Shown: positions 7,907 to 16,658 of the stretch, piece after piece
How the letters are laid out: the number at the start of each line of letters is the position of its first letter
How positions within the stretch are numbered: position 1 is the stretch's first letter
Notes under the pieces: generated by a model
Seen by the model: only the letters and a program-made list of their open reading frames with translations
Database searches by the model: none
Told to the model about the DNA's origin: nothing
Source: Phocaeicola fibrisolvens
GTDB taxonomy: Bacteria; Bacteroidota; Bacteroidia; Bacteroidales; Bacteroidaceae
Reading direction: 5' to 3'
DNA length: 64,000 nucleotides
NCBI RefSeq assembly: GCF_025567125.1
Contig: NZ_JAOQJI010000011.1
Location: 1-64,000 of the forward strand
Translations under genes and position numbers: made by a program

Positions 7907-9272
7907 CTCGACCTATTCTTCCACATCGGAAAATCTTGAAGAGTTCCTGTCTCTACAAAATGTTGCCAACCGTACCCTGTCGGAACTTTCAGAGGAATGT
8001 GGAAACAACTTGCTAATCTACCCTTATTCTTTCGAGGAATGTGAGGATAAAATAGGCAACCAGCCTCTCATGTCCTTACAAGCCAACTGGAAAGGAAAGC
8101 AATGCACAAAAGTCCACTTAACGACAGGCAATCTGGTGGGATTTATAGGAGTCAACGGACATTCCGTTTCCATCCAGTCTCGTTTTGTCCAGCACACCGG
8201 CGAAGATTTTTTCCTGCATTACATGCTTCAAAAGGTGCTGTACCTCAACCTTTTCCGGATGCCACACGCAACGAACGACGAAGCCGTCTTCGACTTTCTG
8301 CTCTATCTGTTTCCCAAGTTTCTTAACGAGGCACTAGCACAAGGCGTCTACAAGGAATACCAACGGAATACGTACAATGACGCGAATGTGCGCGGCGTGA
8401 TAGACATATCCCGACAAATAAAATACAACCTGCCGTTCAATGGCTGTATTGCTTATCGCACCCGGGAGTTCAGCCAGGACAACCAGGTGACTGAGCTGAT
8501 ACGTCACACCCTCGAATATATCTGTACCACCCGATTCGGGAAAGCATTATTGGAAAGCGACACCCAGACCCGAGACAATGTGAGCCAAATCAGGACTGCC
8601 ACCCCGAACTATCATCGGCAAGACAGAGAAAACGTAATCAGACACAACTTGAAGATTGTCCCTCATCCTTACTTCACCCGTTATGCGCCTCTTCAAAAAC
8701 TTTGTTTGCGGATACTGCGACACGAAAAAATCAAATACGGGCAACAAGAGAATACGATACACGGCATTTTGTTTGATGCGGCTTATTTGTGGGAGGAATA
8801 CCTCACCACCATCCTCACAAAGCAAGGATTCACGCACCCCAACAATAAAAAAGGTACCGGACGCATCTACTTGGCCAAAGGGCACAAATTTCCCCGTTAC
8901 CTGGATTTTTTCCGGGAATCCGACGGAACAATCGTGGATGCCAAATACAAAATGGCTACAGAGAAAAGGGAGGATGTACATCAACTCGTCACGTACATGT
9001 ATCGGTTGAGAGGAAAACAGGGCATTTTGATTCATCCCACCTTTCAAACGCATGCTATCACGCGACATTCCTTGCGGGGATATGGAGAGGATGACAACGC
9101 GGAACTGGAAACCTATTTGTTCCACATTCCCCAACAGGCTGCCGACTATCCGGATTTTGTTTCAAAAATGGCGGTGTCGGAAGAATTACTTCGAAAGCAT
9201 CTGCAAGGCAACAAAATTTTCATGGAAAACCATTTTCTTCGTACCTTTGCCTCCGCAATAAAAACGAACTGA
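7890..9272 (+). CDS. mcrC: McrC-like restriction endonuclease subunit
   Basis: This 460-aa partner of McrB overlaps its gene by 17 nt. The N-terminal half fits the McrC beta-rich stalk that contacts the McrB ring (LVGFIGVNGHSVSIQSRF). The C-terminal half carries a PD-(D/E)xK nuclease core: ILFDAAYLWEEYL, then FPRYLDFF...TIVDAKYK with the D-x-K pair. McrC cuts DNA once McrB has translocated along it. The pair sits beside a mobilisable element and is probably a defence system against modified phage DNA. The start at 7890 is the first ATG in frame; later ATGs cannot be excluded. Confidence 0.88.
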   Translation: MILKDNSTYSSTSENLEEFLSLQNVANRTLSELSEECGNNLLIYPYSFEECEDKIGNQPLMSLQANWKGKQCTKVHLTTGNLVGFIGVNGHSVSIQSRFVQHTGEDFFLHYMLQKVLYLNLFRMPHATNDEAVFDFLLYLFPKFLNEALAQGVYKEYQRNTYNDANVRGVIDISRQIKYNLPFNGCIAYRTREFSQDNQVTELIRHTLEYICTTRFGKALLESDTQTRDNVSQIRTATPNYHRQDRENVIRHNLKIVPHPYFTRYAPLQKLCLRILRHEKIKYGQQENTIHGILFDAAYLWEEYLTTILTKQGFTHPNNKKGTGRIYLAKGHKFPRYLDFFRESDGTIVDAKYKMATEKREDVHQLVTYMYRLRGKQGILIHPTFQTHAITRHSLRGYGEDDNAELETYLFHIPQQAADYPDFVSKMAVSEELLRKHLQGNKIFMENHFLRTFASAIKTN

Positions 9273-9282
9273 ATTTCTCACC

Positions 9283-10902
9283 ATGATACATTCTTTCCAC
9301 ACCCCGACCGAAGGCATCGCCTTGCCGAAGGCTTTCACTTTTCCCTTCCACTACACCCCTCACCCGCTTACCCGACTGGCGGCGGAAGAGGTGCGCCAAT
9401 ACCTGCTCACGCGGGACGACTGGCAGGAAGAGCTCCGGCAGGGAAAGATGTTCGGGGTACTGGTCATCCGGGATACAGAAGGAAAGCTGGGCTACCTGGC
9501 TGCTTTCTCGGGCAACCTGGCCGGGAGCAACCACCACGCGTTTTTCGTGCCGCCGGTGTACGACCTCCTGCAACCCGACGGGTTCTTCCGCATCGAGGAG
9601 GCGGAGATTTCGGGCATCAACCACCGGATTGCGGCACTGGAAGCCAGCGAGGCTTACCGCTCGGCACAGGCGGCATGGAAGCAGGCGGAAGAAGAGGCGC
9701 AGGCCACACTTTCAAGTGAGAAGCAGAAACTGAAGGAGGAAAAAGCGCGTCGGGAACAACGGCGAAAGGAAGGGGTGTCTCCCGAAGAGATGGAAGCGAT
9801 GTCGCGCGAGAGCCAGTTCCAGAAAGCGGAGTTCAAACGGCTGGAACGGCAGTTGAAAGAGAAGGTACAGGAGGCCGGAGAGGCTTTCCAGACCCTCGAA
9901 CAGGAGATTCAGGCCTTGCGCCACGAACGGAAGACGCGCTCGGCGGCTCTCCAGTTGCGGCTGTTTTCCCAGTTCCGGATGCTCAACGCCCGGGGCGAGG
10001 TGAAAGATTTGTGCGAGATTTTCCAAAGTACCCCGCAGAAGACACCGCCTGCCGGAGCGGGGGAATGTGCTCTGCCCAAGCTGCTCCAGTATGCGTACCT
10101 GCATCATCTCCAGCCTCTGGCCATGGGCGAATTCTGGTGGGGCATGTCGCCCAAGGACGAGATACGCCGCGAGGGGCATTTCTATCCGTCGTGCAAGGGG
10201 AAGTGTGAACCGATTTTGAAACACATGCTCGTGGGACTGGAGGTCGAACCGAATCCGCTGGAGGAGGATGTGCACCGACAAACTGCATTGGAGATTCTCT
10301 ACGAAGACGAGTGGCTGGTGGTGGTACACAAACCGGCGGGCATGCTTTCCGTGCCGGGCAAGAACGACCTCGATTCCATCCTCCAGCGGCTGCACAACCT
10401 CTACCCCAAGGCTACCGGACCACTCATCGTGCACCGGCTGGACATGGCGACGTCCGGACTGCTGCTGGCGGCCAAGACGAAGGAGGTGCACAAGGAGCTT
10501 CAGGCACTTTTCGAGACGCGCCTCATCCGCAAGCGATACACGGCCATCCTGGAAGGGGAACTGGAAACGGATGAGGGCATCATCGACCTGCCTATCTGTC
10601 CGAATCCGATGGACCGTCCGCGCCAGATGGTGAGCCGGGAGTACGGGAAACGGGCGGTGACGTCCTACCGGGTACTGGAGCGCAAGGATGGGAAGACAAA
10701 GGTGACGTTTTATCCGCATACGGGACGCACGCATCAGCTCCGGGTACATGCCGCGCATCCCGAGGGACTGAATCATCCGATTGTGGGCGACGACCTCTAC
10801 GGCCAGCCGTCCGACCGTCTGTACCTGCACGCCGCCGCATTGGAGTTCGTGCATCCGGTCACAGGAGAAAAAATCCGCATTGCAAAAGAGGCTGATTTCT
10901 AA
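9283..10902 (+). CDS. RluA-family RNA pseudouridine synthase with long N-terminal extension
   Basis: The protein is 539 aa. The last 220 residues are an RluA-type catalytic domain, with the active-site aspartate in IVHRLDMATSGLLLAAKT and later HTGRTHQLRVHAAHPEGLNHPIVGDDLYG. It isomerises uridine to pseudouridine in 23S rRNA and/or tRNA. The first 310 residues are unusual for RluA: a globular start (LTRLAAEEVRQYL), a charged coiled coil of about 100 residues (EEEAQATLSSEKQKLKEEKARREQ and on), and a YPSCKGKCEPI segment just before the catalytic domain. Long forms like this are known in some Bacteroidetes and Vibrio. It lies 10 nt after mcrC but is probably an independent housekeeping gene. Confidence 0.85.
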   Translation: MIHSFHTPTEGIALPKAFTFPFHYTPHPLTRLAAEEVRQYLLTRDDWQEELRQGKMFGVLVIRDTEGKLGYLAAFSGNLAGSNHHAFFVPPVYDLLQPDGFFRIEEAEISGINHRIAALEASEAYRSAQAAWKQAEEEAQATLSSEKQKLKEEKARREQRRKEGVSPEEMEAMSRESQFQKAEFKRLERQLKEKVQEAGEAFQTLEQEIQALRHERKTRSAALQLRLFSQFRMLNARGEVKDLCEIFQSTPQKTPPAGAGECALPKLLQYAYLHHLQPLAMGEFWWGMSPKDEIRREGHFYPSCKGKCEPILKHMLVGLEVEPNPLEEDVHRQTALEILYEDEWLVVVHKPAGMLSVPGKNDLDSILQRLHNLYPKATGPLIVHRLDMATSGLLLAAKTKEVHKELQALFETRLIRKRYTAILEGELETDEGIIDLPICPNPMDRPRQMVSREYGKRAVTSYRVLERKDGKTKVTFYPHTGRTHQLRVHAAHPEGLNHPIVGDDLYGQPSDRLYLHAAALEFVHPVTGEKIRIAKEADF

Positions 10903-10933
10903 GCGTTTACAAACCGGCGGATTCTGAGGTAAA

Positions 10934-11015
10934 AAACGCCTAAACGTTTCAGACAAAACGCTTCGACGTTTTCATTGAAACGCTTCGACGTTTGAATCCA
11001 AACGCCTAAACGTTT
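10934..11015. repeat. Four palindromes AAACG-N6-CGTTT with exact 22-bp period
   Basis: AAACG-N6-CGTTT occurs at 10934-10949, 10956-10971, 10978-10993 and 11000-11015, each start 22 bp from the last. The 6-nt centres are CCTAAA, CTTCGA, CTTCGA, CCTAAA, an A-B-B-A order. The linkers between copies are unrelated to each other. The array lies 31 bp after the rluA-like stop and 130 bp before the secreted-protein gene, so it could be an operator array, an mRNA processing element or a dispersed repeat. Confidence 0.85.
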
Positions 11016-11144
11016 TTCCGTACCCTGAAATTACACACTTTTCTTTTCAAATGTTAAAAAACAATTTTACCAATAAACCCTGAGGTTGTTCGGTTGTCTC
11101 AGAGTCGTAAGTGCACTAAATACAAAATGTTCAACTAAAAAAAA

Positions 11145-11726
11145 ATGACAACAATGAAAACAACTCGTTTATTCTCTACTTTGATTCTCGCTGCATGCCT
11201 GGGATGTGGCAGCATGATGGCGCAAAACGCTCCACAGAAAACATGTCAGGCAAAGGCAGGAAAAGAAAACTGTGCTAAAATGACACCGGAACAGCGGATG
11301 GACATGCAGGCTACCCGCATGGGAAAACAACTGATGCTGGACGACAGCAAGCTGGCTCAGTTCACTACCCTCTACAAAGAGTATCTGACTGCACTGAAGA
11401 ATTGCCGTCCGGCTCCGGAAGGTGAAAAGGTGAAACCCTGCGAACGTACCGACGCGCAGATTCAGCAGGAAATTGAAAAGGGCTTCGAAATGCGTCAGAA
11501 GGTGCTCGACACCCAGAAGAAGTATTACAATTCCTTCAAGAAAATCCTGAATGCCCGCCAGCTGGAGAAAGTGTTCCGCATGAACCGTCCGGGACAGATG
11601 CACAAACGCATGGGACAGAAGCCCTGCCCGATGATGCACGGAAAGATGGGTCAGCCGGGACAGATGCCGGCTCCGGGATGTCCGAACCAATGCCCGGCAG
11701 CTCCTCAGGCTCCTCAAGGTAAATAA
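11145..11726 (+). CDS. Secreted Met/Gln-rich protein, Spy/CpxP-like or DUF4890-like
   Basis: This 193-aa protein has a signal peptide (MKTTRLFSTLILAACLGCGSMMAQ). Translation may start at 11145 or at the second ATG, 11154. The mature part is rich in Met, Gln, Lys and paired Cys, with MTPEQRMDMQATRMGKQLMLDD near residues 45-65. This resembles the helical TPEQR...L..D pattern of periplasmic Spy/CpxP-type chaperones and the Bacteroidales DUF4890 family. The tail is a low-complexity stretch of MGQ, PG and PQAP with Cys and His that could bind metal. A stress-chaperone role is an inference. A CTGAG...CTCAG dyad lies upstream at 11081-11103, but no clear -7 box is seen. Confidence 0.7.
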   Translation: MTTMKTTRLFSTLILAACLGCGSMMAQNAPQKTCQAKAGKENCAKMTPEQRMDMQATRMGKQLMLDDSKLAQFTTLYKEYLTALKNCRPAPEGEKVKPCERTDAQIQQEIEKGFEMRQKVLDTQKKYYNSFKKILNARQLEKVFRMNRPGQMHKRMGQKPCPMMHGKMGQPGQMPAPGCPNQCPAAPQAPQGK

Positions 11727-11759
11727 ATCCCAAATTCTATACTTATCATTGAATACGCC

Positions 11760-11818
11760 GAAGCGTGGAACTCAGGATATCGTGAGATACCCTTGAGTGC
11801 CACGCTTCTTTTATTTCG
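11760..11818. terminator. Bidirectional terminator between convergent genes
   Basis: GAAGCGTGG (11760-11768) pairs with CCACGCTTC (11800-11808). An inner, nearly complete stem (ACTCAGGATATC with GATACCCTTGAGT) closes on a GTGA loop. T-rich sequence follows on the plus side. Confidence 0.85.
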
Positions 11819-11839
11819 TACCATCCGAAGGGGACGGTC

Positions 11840-13045
11840 TCAGTTTTTCAGACGTACCATGTGGCGGGCATAACACCACACCACGACGTAACCGACAAAG
11901 GGTACCACAAAGGCCCAGTGCATGTCGGCATAGTCGCCTACCAGTCCCATGAGCACGGGACCTACGGCACCGCCCACCGGCGACATCATCAGGAAGGAAG
12001 AGGCGCGCTTCGTGTGGCTGCCCAGTCCTTTCAGGGAGAGGGCGAAGATGGTGGGGAACATAATGGCTTCGAAGGCATAACCGCAGAGCAGGGCCACGAA
12101 CGACACGGAGCCCAGGTCGAGAATCACCAGCAGCGTGGTGACGACCGTTCCCGTAGCACACCAGAAGAGCATCTTCTCGGCCCGTACACGGCGCATGATC
12201 CAGCTTCCCACGAAACGTCCCACCATGAACAGTCCCAGTCCGCCGAACGACAGAATCAGGGAGGCATCGCGGGCGTTCATCCATCCCACCTCGGTCACGT
12301 AGTTGATGAAGAAGCTGTTGATGGAAATCTCGGCCACCTCGTAGGCAAACAGGGCTATCAGACCGAAGACAAACAACTTATGGGACCAGAGGCCGACGTG
12401 GTTTCCTTCGCTGTCCACTTCCTCCTCGTGGGGTATCTCGGGCAAACGCACCCGCATAAAAGCCAGGGCGGCCAACAGTACAATCACACCCATCACGGCG
12501 TACGGGAGGGCCACATTGCCGCTGGCCCCTTTGTCCTCGTCGGCAAACAGGAGGATTCCTGTCAGAATCGGGGCAAAGATGCATCCCAGTCCGTTGAACG
12601 ACTGAGCAAAATTCAAGCGGCTGGCGGCGGTCTCCTTCGCTCCTAACTCAGTGACATACGGATTGGCGGCCGTTTCCAGGAAGGTCAGTCCGCATCCGAT
12701 GACGAACAGGGAAAAGAGAAAGAAATTGAACGACATCCAGTGCTGCCCGGGAATGAACAGCAGGGAGCCGATGCCATACAGCAGCAGTCCCAGCACCACG
12801 CCCCGGCGGTATCCGTAACGGTTGATGAACAGTCCGGCGGGGATGGCCATGATGAAATAACCCATGTACATCGTGGCCTGAATCATGGCCGAGTGGGTAC
12901 GGGTGATGGTGAGCAGTTCCTGAAAATGCTTGTTCAGCACATCCAGAATGGCATGGGCAAATCCCCACAGGAAAAAGAGTGAGGTAATCAGTACAAAGGG
13001 GAACAGGTATTGGCGTTCCACCAGGGCAACTCCGTGTTTCTTCAT
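11840..13045 (-). CDS. FucP/GluP-type sugar:H+ symporter (MFS)
   Basis: This 401-aa inner-membrane protein has about 12 helices. It carries family markers: FPFVLITSLFFLWGFAHAILD in helix 1, INRYGYRRGVVLG after helix 2, and ETAANPYVTELG with RLNFAQSFNGLG in the middle. These are typical of the fucose/glucose-galactose permeases of Bacteroidetes. It is the last gene of the long minus-strand run that starts at rlmN and follows the HAD gene by 13 nt. It might import the sugar or polyol that the upstream cluster activates, but the transported compound is unknown. Confidence 0.82.
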   Translation of the reverse strand: MKKHGVALVERQYLFPFVLITSLFFLWGFAHAILDVLNKHFQELLTITRTHSAMIQATMYMGYFIMAIPAGLFINRYGYRRGVVLGLLLYGIGSLLFIPGQHWMSFNFFLFSLFVIGCGLTFLETAANPYVTELGAKETAASRLNFAQSFNGLGCIFAPILTGILLFADEDKGASGNVALPYAVMGVIVLLAALAFMRVRLPEIPHEEEVDSEGNHVGLWSHKLFVFGLIALFAYEVAEISINSFFINYVTEVGWMNARDASLILSFGGLGLFMVGRFVGSWIMRRVRAEKMLFWCATGTVVTTLLVILDLGSVSFVALLCGYAFEAIMFPTIFALSLKGLGSHTKRASSFLMMSPVGGAVGPVLMGLVGDYADMHWAFVVPFVGYVVVWCYARHMVRLKN

Positions 13046-13058
13046 CTGCTACCCTCCT

Positions 13059-13781
13059 TTATACGTACGACAGCAATTCCGGCAAATCGGTAATGATGAG
13101 GTCCGGAAGGGTTTCGTCTATTTCTTCATTTCCCCAGCCTTCGCCTTTCAGCCAGGCTACCTTGCAGCCCACTTTCTTTGCGGGCACCATGTCCTTCGAG
13201 AAGGAATCGCCTACCACCAGCACATTCTCGGCGGGCAGGCCCATGGCTTCCACGCCCAGGCGGTAGATGGCCGGGTCGGGTTTGCGCACGCCCACCACCG
13301 ACGACTCGATGATGTCGGAAAAGAAATCGAACAGGCCGAAGTCTTTCAGGATGGTCTGGATGTTTCCGTAGAAATTGGACACCAACACCAGCTTATAGCG
13401 TTCGGAAAGGGTCTTCACCACGGGACGGGTACGCTCCAGCACGTCCAGCACGTAGCGGTAGCAGCTGTCGGCCACCTTTTCGGCATAGCGCTCGCGGCTG
13501 GCGGTCGCTTCGTCCAGCTTGCCCTGCTCCACCAGGTATTTCACCTGAATGTCGGTCTTGATGCGCAGCACATCGTGGAAGTTATGTTCCGGCTTCACCA
13601 GCGGCACCCGGGCCAGCGTGCGCTCGCCATGTACGTACGCCTCACGGAAACTGGCTTTGTCTACCGGCACCTGAAATTCTTCATACTTGCTCCACAGCAC
13701 TTCCGCCCAATGGCGGCTGTTCGTATCAATCGTACCTCCGTAATCAAAGATTACGCCTTTCACATCTGTCAGTTTATTCAT
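13059..13781 (-). CDS. HAD-superfamily hydrolase
   Basis: This 240-aa haloacid dehalogenase-type phosphatase has motif I IFDYGGTIDTN, motif II LVLVSNFYGN, the lysine motif VGVRKPDPAIY, and motif IV NVLVVGDSFSKDMVPAKKVG. The second aspartate of motif I is replaced by Gly-Thr (DYGGT rather than DxDGT), as happens in some HAD phosphatases and non-phosphatases. It overlaps the flippase-like gene by 8 nt and is therefore co-translated with the lipid cluster. It could dephosphorylate a phosphatidyl-polyol phosphate or its precursor (inference). Confidence 0.8.
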   Translation of the reverse strand: MNKLTDVKGVIFDYGGTIDTNSRHWAEVLWSKYEEFQVPVDKASFREAYVHGERTLARVPLVKPEHNFHDVLRIKTDIQVKYLVEQGKLDEATASRERYAEKVADSCYRYVLDVLERTRPVVKTLSERYKLVLVSNFYGNIQTILKDFGLFDFFSDIIESSVVGVRKPDPAIYRLGVEAMGLPAENVLVVGDSFSKDMVPAKKVGCKVAWLKGEGWGNEEIDETLPDLIITDLPELLSYV

Positions 13782-14781
13782 CTTTTGTCTTATTTTGGGT
13801 TCCGTTGCCGACTTTCATCAGCAACACTCCGATTACAATCCAAATCAATTCGCGCACACGGGTAATCAGTCCGGTATAGATGCCGAACGCACTCGGAATG
13901 GCCAGTCCGCCCACGGCCAGCGCGAATCCTCCCTCACGGGCACCCAACTGCATGGGCGAGAAGAAGAACAGGTTGGCAAACAGGGAGGTGAAGGCCATAA
14001 TCAGGATGCACGACAGGAAACTCACGTGGTCGGTCAGAATGTTCAGGATGAAGAACACCTCGGCACAGCCCACGATGCGGGCCATGAACTCCAGTCCCAG
14101 CGACACGTAGAACGTACTCTTCCGCTGCTTGTGGAGTTCGGCAATCTGTGCGTCTACCTTCTCCAGCGATTCTTTTTTCTCCTCCAGAAAACGGTGGGCC
14201 CAGCGCTTCACGTAGGGCACATGGCCCAACAGCTTGAACGTGCGCACGGCCATTCCGTTGCGGTAGCCTTTCATGAAGAAATAGATGGCCAGCAGGCAGA
14301 AGAAGGCCACCACCGCCAGCACGATGCCCATTCCCCAGTTCATCGGCTCAAAAATGAGATACAGCACCACGCCCGACAGCCAGAAGCAGAAATGGGAGAA
14401 GATGTGCATCATCGCGTAGAGGATGACCGACGAAGTGGCCTTGCTGGCGCCCACGTAAGGGGTCAGCTCCATGATGCGGTAGGGCTCCCCGCCCATCAGT
14501 CCCACGGGAGTGGCATAGTTCAGGGCAAAGCCGGAAACGGTCAGCTTGTACACTTTCCAGAAAGGCACCTTGGCATGCTTCCCGTCGCGGATGATGACAT
14601 ACCACGACCAGGTGTTCAGGTAGTAGATGAACACCCACAGCAGGATGACGGCCGGAAACCAGATACCGGCTTTCCGCAGGTTCTGCCAGAGTTCCTGGTA
14701 GTCCATGTCGAACGTGCAGAGCATGACCACGATGGCAAAGATGCCGAAGAACCAGAATATGTTGCGAAATTTCTCTTTCAT
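13774..14781 (-). CDS. YbhN/UPF0104-type multi-pass membrane protein (LPG-synthase TM-like)
   Basis: This 335-aa protein has 7-8 membrane helices and the marker GFALNYATPVGLMGGEPYR of the lysylphosphatidylglycerol-synthase transmembrane (flippase-like) family. There is no C-terminal aminoacyl-transfer domain, so it is not an MprF. Its ATG shares a base with the upstream stop (TAATG at 14779-14783). Placement directly after a CDP-alcohol phosphotransferase suggests that it moves or presents the lipid product across the inner membrane (inference). Confidence 0.78.
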   Translation of the reverse strand: MKEKFRNIFWFFGIFAIVVMLCTFDMDYQELWQNLRKAGIWFPAVILLWVFIYYLNTWSWYVIIRDGKHAKVPFWKVYKLTVSGFALNYATPVGLMGGEPYRIMELTPYVGASKATSSVILYAMMHIFSHFCFWLSGVVLYLIFEPMNWGMGIVLAVVAFFCLLAIYFFMKGYRNGMAVRTFKLLGHVPYVKRWAHRFLEEKKESLEKVDAQIAELHKQRKSTFYVSLGLEFMARIVGCAEVFFILNILTDHVSFLSCILIMAFTSLFANLFFFSPMQLGAREGGFALAVGGLAIPSAFGIYTGLITRVRELIWIVIGVLLMKVGNGTQNKTKDE

Positions 14782-15728
14782 TAGTTAGCGTATTTATGGT
14801 AAAGGAATGCGCACAAGGCTTCGTGACGGTGACGCATGTACACGAACAAGGAAGTCATCACCACAATCTCGAAGATAAAATACAACCAGGGCTCTCCAAT
14901 CAGCAGACTGATGTAGAGGGCTATCGCACGGGTGTTGAACGTCAGGATGTTGGTGTACTTCATCAGCGGAAGGCTCAGGGCACGGAACTCGTCACGCAGC
15001 GACTGAGGAATATTGTCGCCATAACGCTCCTGCACAAAGGCATAGAAACGCTGGAAATTCGGGGTCATCTGTTCCTGCTTGCGGGTATAGTTGCCGTAAA
15101 AATACAGGAAAGCTTTCCACCAGAAGTTGCCTTTCCAGGGCAGACTGTGGAAAATCTCACGCTGCTGCTTGAAGTTGTCCAGCTCACTGCCGGCCTTTCC
15201 CTTCAGGAAAAACAGGTGGATGTTGCGGTAATAATCGGCCAGCGTACATTGCTTGCTGTGGCACACCGTACCGGAGAACAAGGCAATCAGCCAGATATAA
15301 ATGCTCCAGGTCTGTCCGGAAGCCTCTCCGATATGGAAAGGAAGCGGCTGGTTCATCAGGCGCAGGCAGATGGCCGCATAAATCGTGATAAACCAAAGGT
15401 CGCCGGCAAATCCGTCGAGCATACGTCCCCAGCGGGTTTTCTTGCCGGTCATACGCGCCAGCTGTCCGTCGCAACTGTCATAATGGTTGGCCCACATCAG
15501 CAGAAAAATACCAATCAGCGTATGGGTCATGTCGGGATAATAGAACATTACCCCTGCCGCCACCCCGAGGATGATGGACAGGATGGTCACCACATTGGGA
15601 TGGACGCCGAAACGCTGGAAAAACAAGGCCCACACATAACCGATGGGGCGATTGAAATGGATGTCCAGAAACTCTTCTGTATCCATGGACTTGAAAGAAG
15701 CCTCTACTCCTTTTTTCTCCGTACTCAT
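14781..15728 (-). CDS. CDP-alcohol phosphatidyltransferase family enzyme
   Basis: This 315-aa membrane enzyme carries the CDP-alcohol motif DSCDGQLARMTGKKTRWGRML, followed by DGFAGD. The spacing D-x2-DG-x2-AR-x8-G-x3-D is intact. The last aspartate comes four residues on (D-GFAG-D) where three is usual. The N-terminal HFNRPIGYVWALFFQRFGVHPNVVT resembles the opening of polyol-phosphate synthases that use CDP-inositol-like donors, more than phosphatidylserine or PGP synthases. With the nucleotidyltransferase two genes upstream, it may join a CDP-polyol to an acceptor lipid or polyol phosphate. It overlaps the ATP-grasp gene by 4 nt. Confidence 0.82.
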   Translation of the reverse strand: MSTEKKGVEASFKSMDTEEFLDIHFNRPIGYVWALFFQRFGVHPNVVTILSIILGVAAGVMFYYPDMTHTLIGIFLLMWANHYDSCDGQLARMTGKKTRWGRMLDGFAGDLWFITIYAAICLRLMNQPLPFHIGEASGQTWSIYIWLIALFSGTVCHSKQCTLADYYRNIHLFFLKGKAGSELDNFKQQREIFHSLPWKGNFWWKAFLYFYGNYTRKQEQMTPNFQRFYAFVQERYGDNIPQSLRDEFRALSLPLMKYTNILTFNTRAIALYISLLIGEPWLYFIFEIVVMTSLFVYMRHRHEALCAFLYHKYAN

Positions 15729-16594
15729 TCTTTTTCTAATTTGTGCATGATGCGGTTATAAATACATTTGGCTATTTCCGGTCCGGCTTCCACGCGGCAG
15801 CGGGCAAAGCTGGGCCAGTCGTTGAAATCGATGATACGGATTTCGCCCGTGGACGACACCACGCAGTCGCCTCCGTAAATAGGAACGTTCAGCACCTCGG
15901 CCGCCTTGTTGGCGTAGGCCTGCAGCTGCTTCACGTCGAAGGGGAATCCACGGGTCTCGCCATTGATGGCTTCCAGTCCGAACTTGCTGTGCGATTGTTC
16001 CGTGGGATAGAAACTGTAGAAGAAATCGGTTCCCTGCACCCCGTAGAACTTCACCAAATCACCTACCAGGTGCTCGTTGACCACGGCTACCGGGATGTTC
16101 CGTTTCCGGAAATCGGCCATCACCACTTCCGCCTCTTCCCGGCACTCCACATACACCACGTCTTCTTTCACCATGGCATGCGAATTACCCCGCTTGATCC
16201 AGCAAGGGAAAATGGAAGGGGTAAACTTCCCGTCGGTGGGAATAATGAAACTCTTCGGATGGGCTACCCCGTTTGCCATCAGCAGTTCCGTCATCTGCTG
16301 ACGGACACAATTATCGATGCCGTACGCTGAATTCACCACCAGCGCTCCCCCGGCTTCCAGTTCTTTCAAGCGTTCAATAGTGGCTCTGTCGCGCGCCATG
16401 TCAAAGATAAACGCTGCCTCTATCTTTTGGGCCACAAACTCCTTTTCCGGATACACAGTGACCTCACACCCCATTTTCTCCAATGCTTCTGCCGCCAACC
16501 GGAGGATGGCTGCGTCATTGTCTACGTGATTCGGGGAATACTCATTACCGCGGCTCACACCGACTACCCGAATCTTCTCTCCTCTCTTATACAT
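15725..16594 (-). CDS. ATP-grasp-like enzyme in lipid cluster
   Basis: The protein is 289 aa. The C-terminal half looks like an ATP-grasp fold: CWIKRGNSHAMVKEDVVYV as the nucleotide-binding strand pair, and IYGGDCVVSSTGEIRIIDFN with DWPSF as the metal-binding end (D...D.N). The N-terminal part (IRVVGVSRGNEYSPNHVDND) could be a Rossmann-like pre-ATP-grasp domain. ATP-grasp enzymes ligate carboxylates to amines or, in the inositol trisphosphate 5/6-kinase group, phosphorylate polyols. The neighbours make a kinase or ligase for a lipid head group plausible. The assignment to a reaction is inference. Confidence 0.65.
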   Translation of the reverse strand: MYKRGEKIRVVGVSRGNEYSPNHVDNDAAILRLAAEALEKMGCEVTVYPEKEFVAQKIEAAFIFDMARDRATIERLKELEAGGALVVNSAYGIDNCVRQQMTELLMANGVAHPKSFIIPTDGKFTPSIFPCWIKRGNSHAMVKEDVVYVECREEAEVVMADFRKRNIPVAVVNEHLVGDLVKFYGVQGTDFFYSFYPTEQSHSKFGLEAINGETRGFPFDVKQLQAYANKAAEVLNVPIYGGDCVVSSTGEIRIIDFNDWPSFARCRVEAGPEIAKCIYNRIMHKLEKE

Positions 16595-16658
16595 TCTATT
16601 ATTATTCTAGATTTTACGCAAAAAATCAGGTTTTATTCTTTTATTTCGTTTGGTATAT

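Noticed and set aside
10934..11015. The 22-bp palindrome array as a CRISPR array
   Set aside because: Each unit is only 16 bp with 6-bp spacers and no cas genes are nearby. The unit centres vary, unlike CRISPR repeats.
12930..13865. Long plus-strand open frames opposite the HAD and flippase-like genes
   Set aside because: They are antisense shadows of well-recognised minus-strand genes and have no domain of their own. The same applies to the long antisense frames over rlmN, ileS, the GT2 fusion, hisD and hisB.
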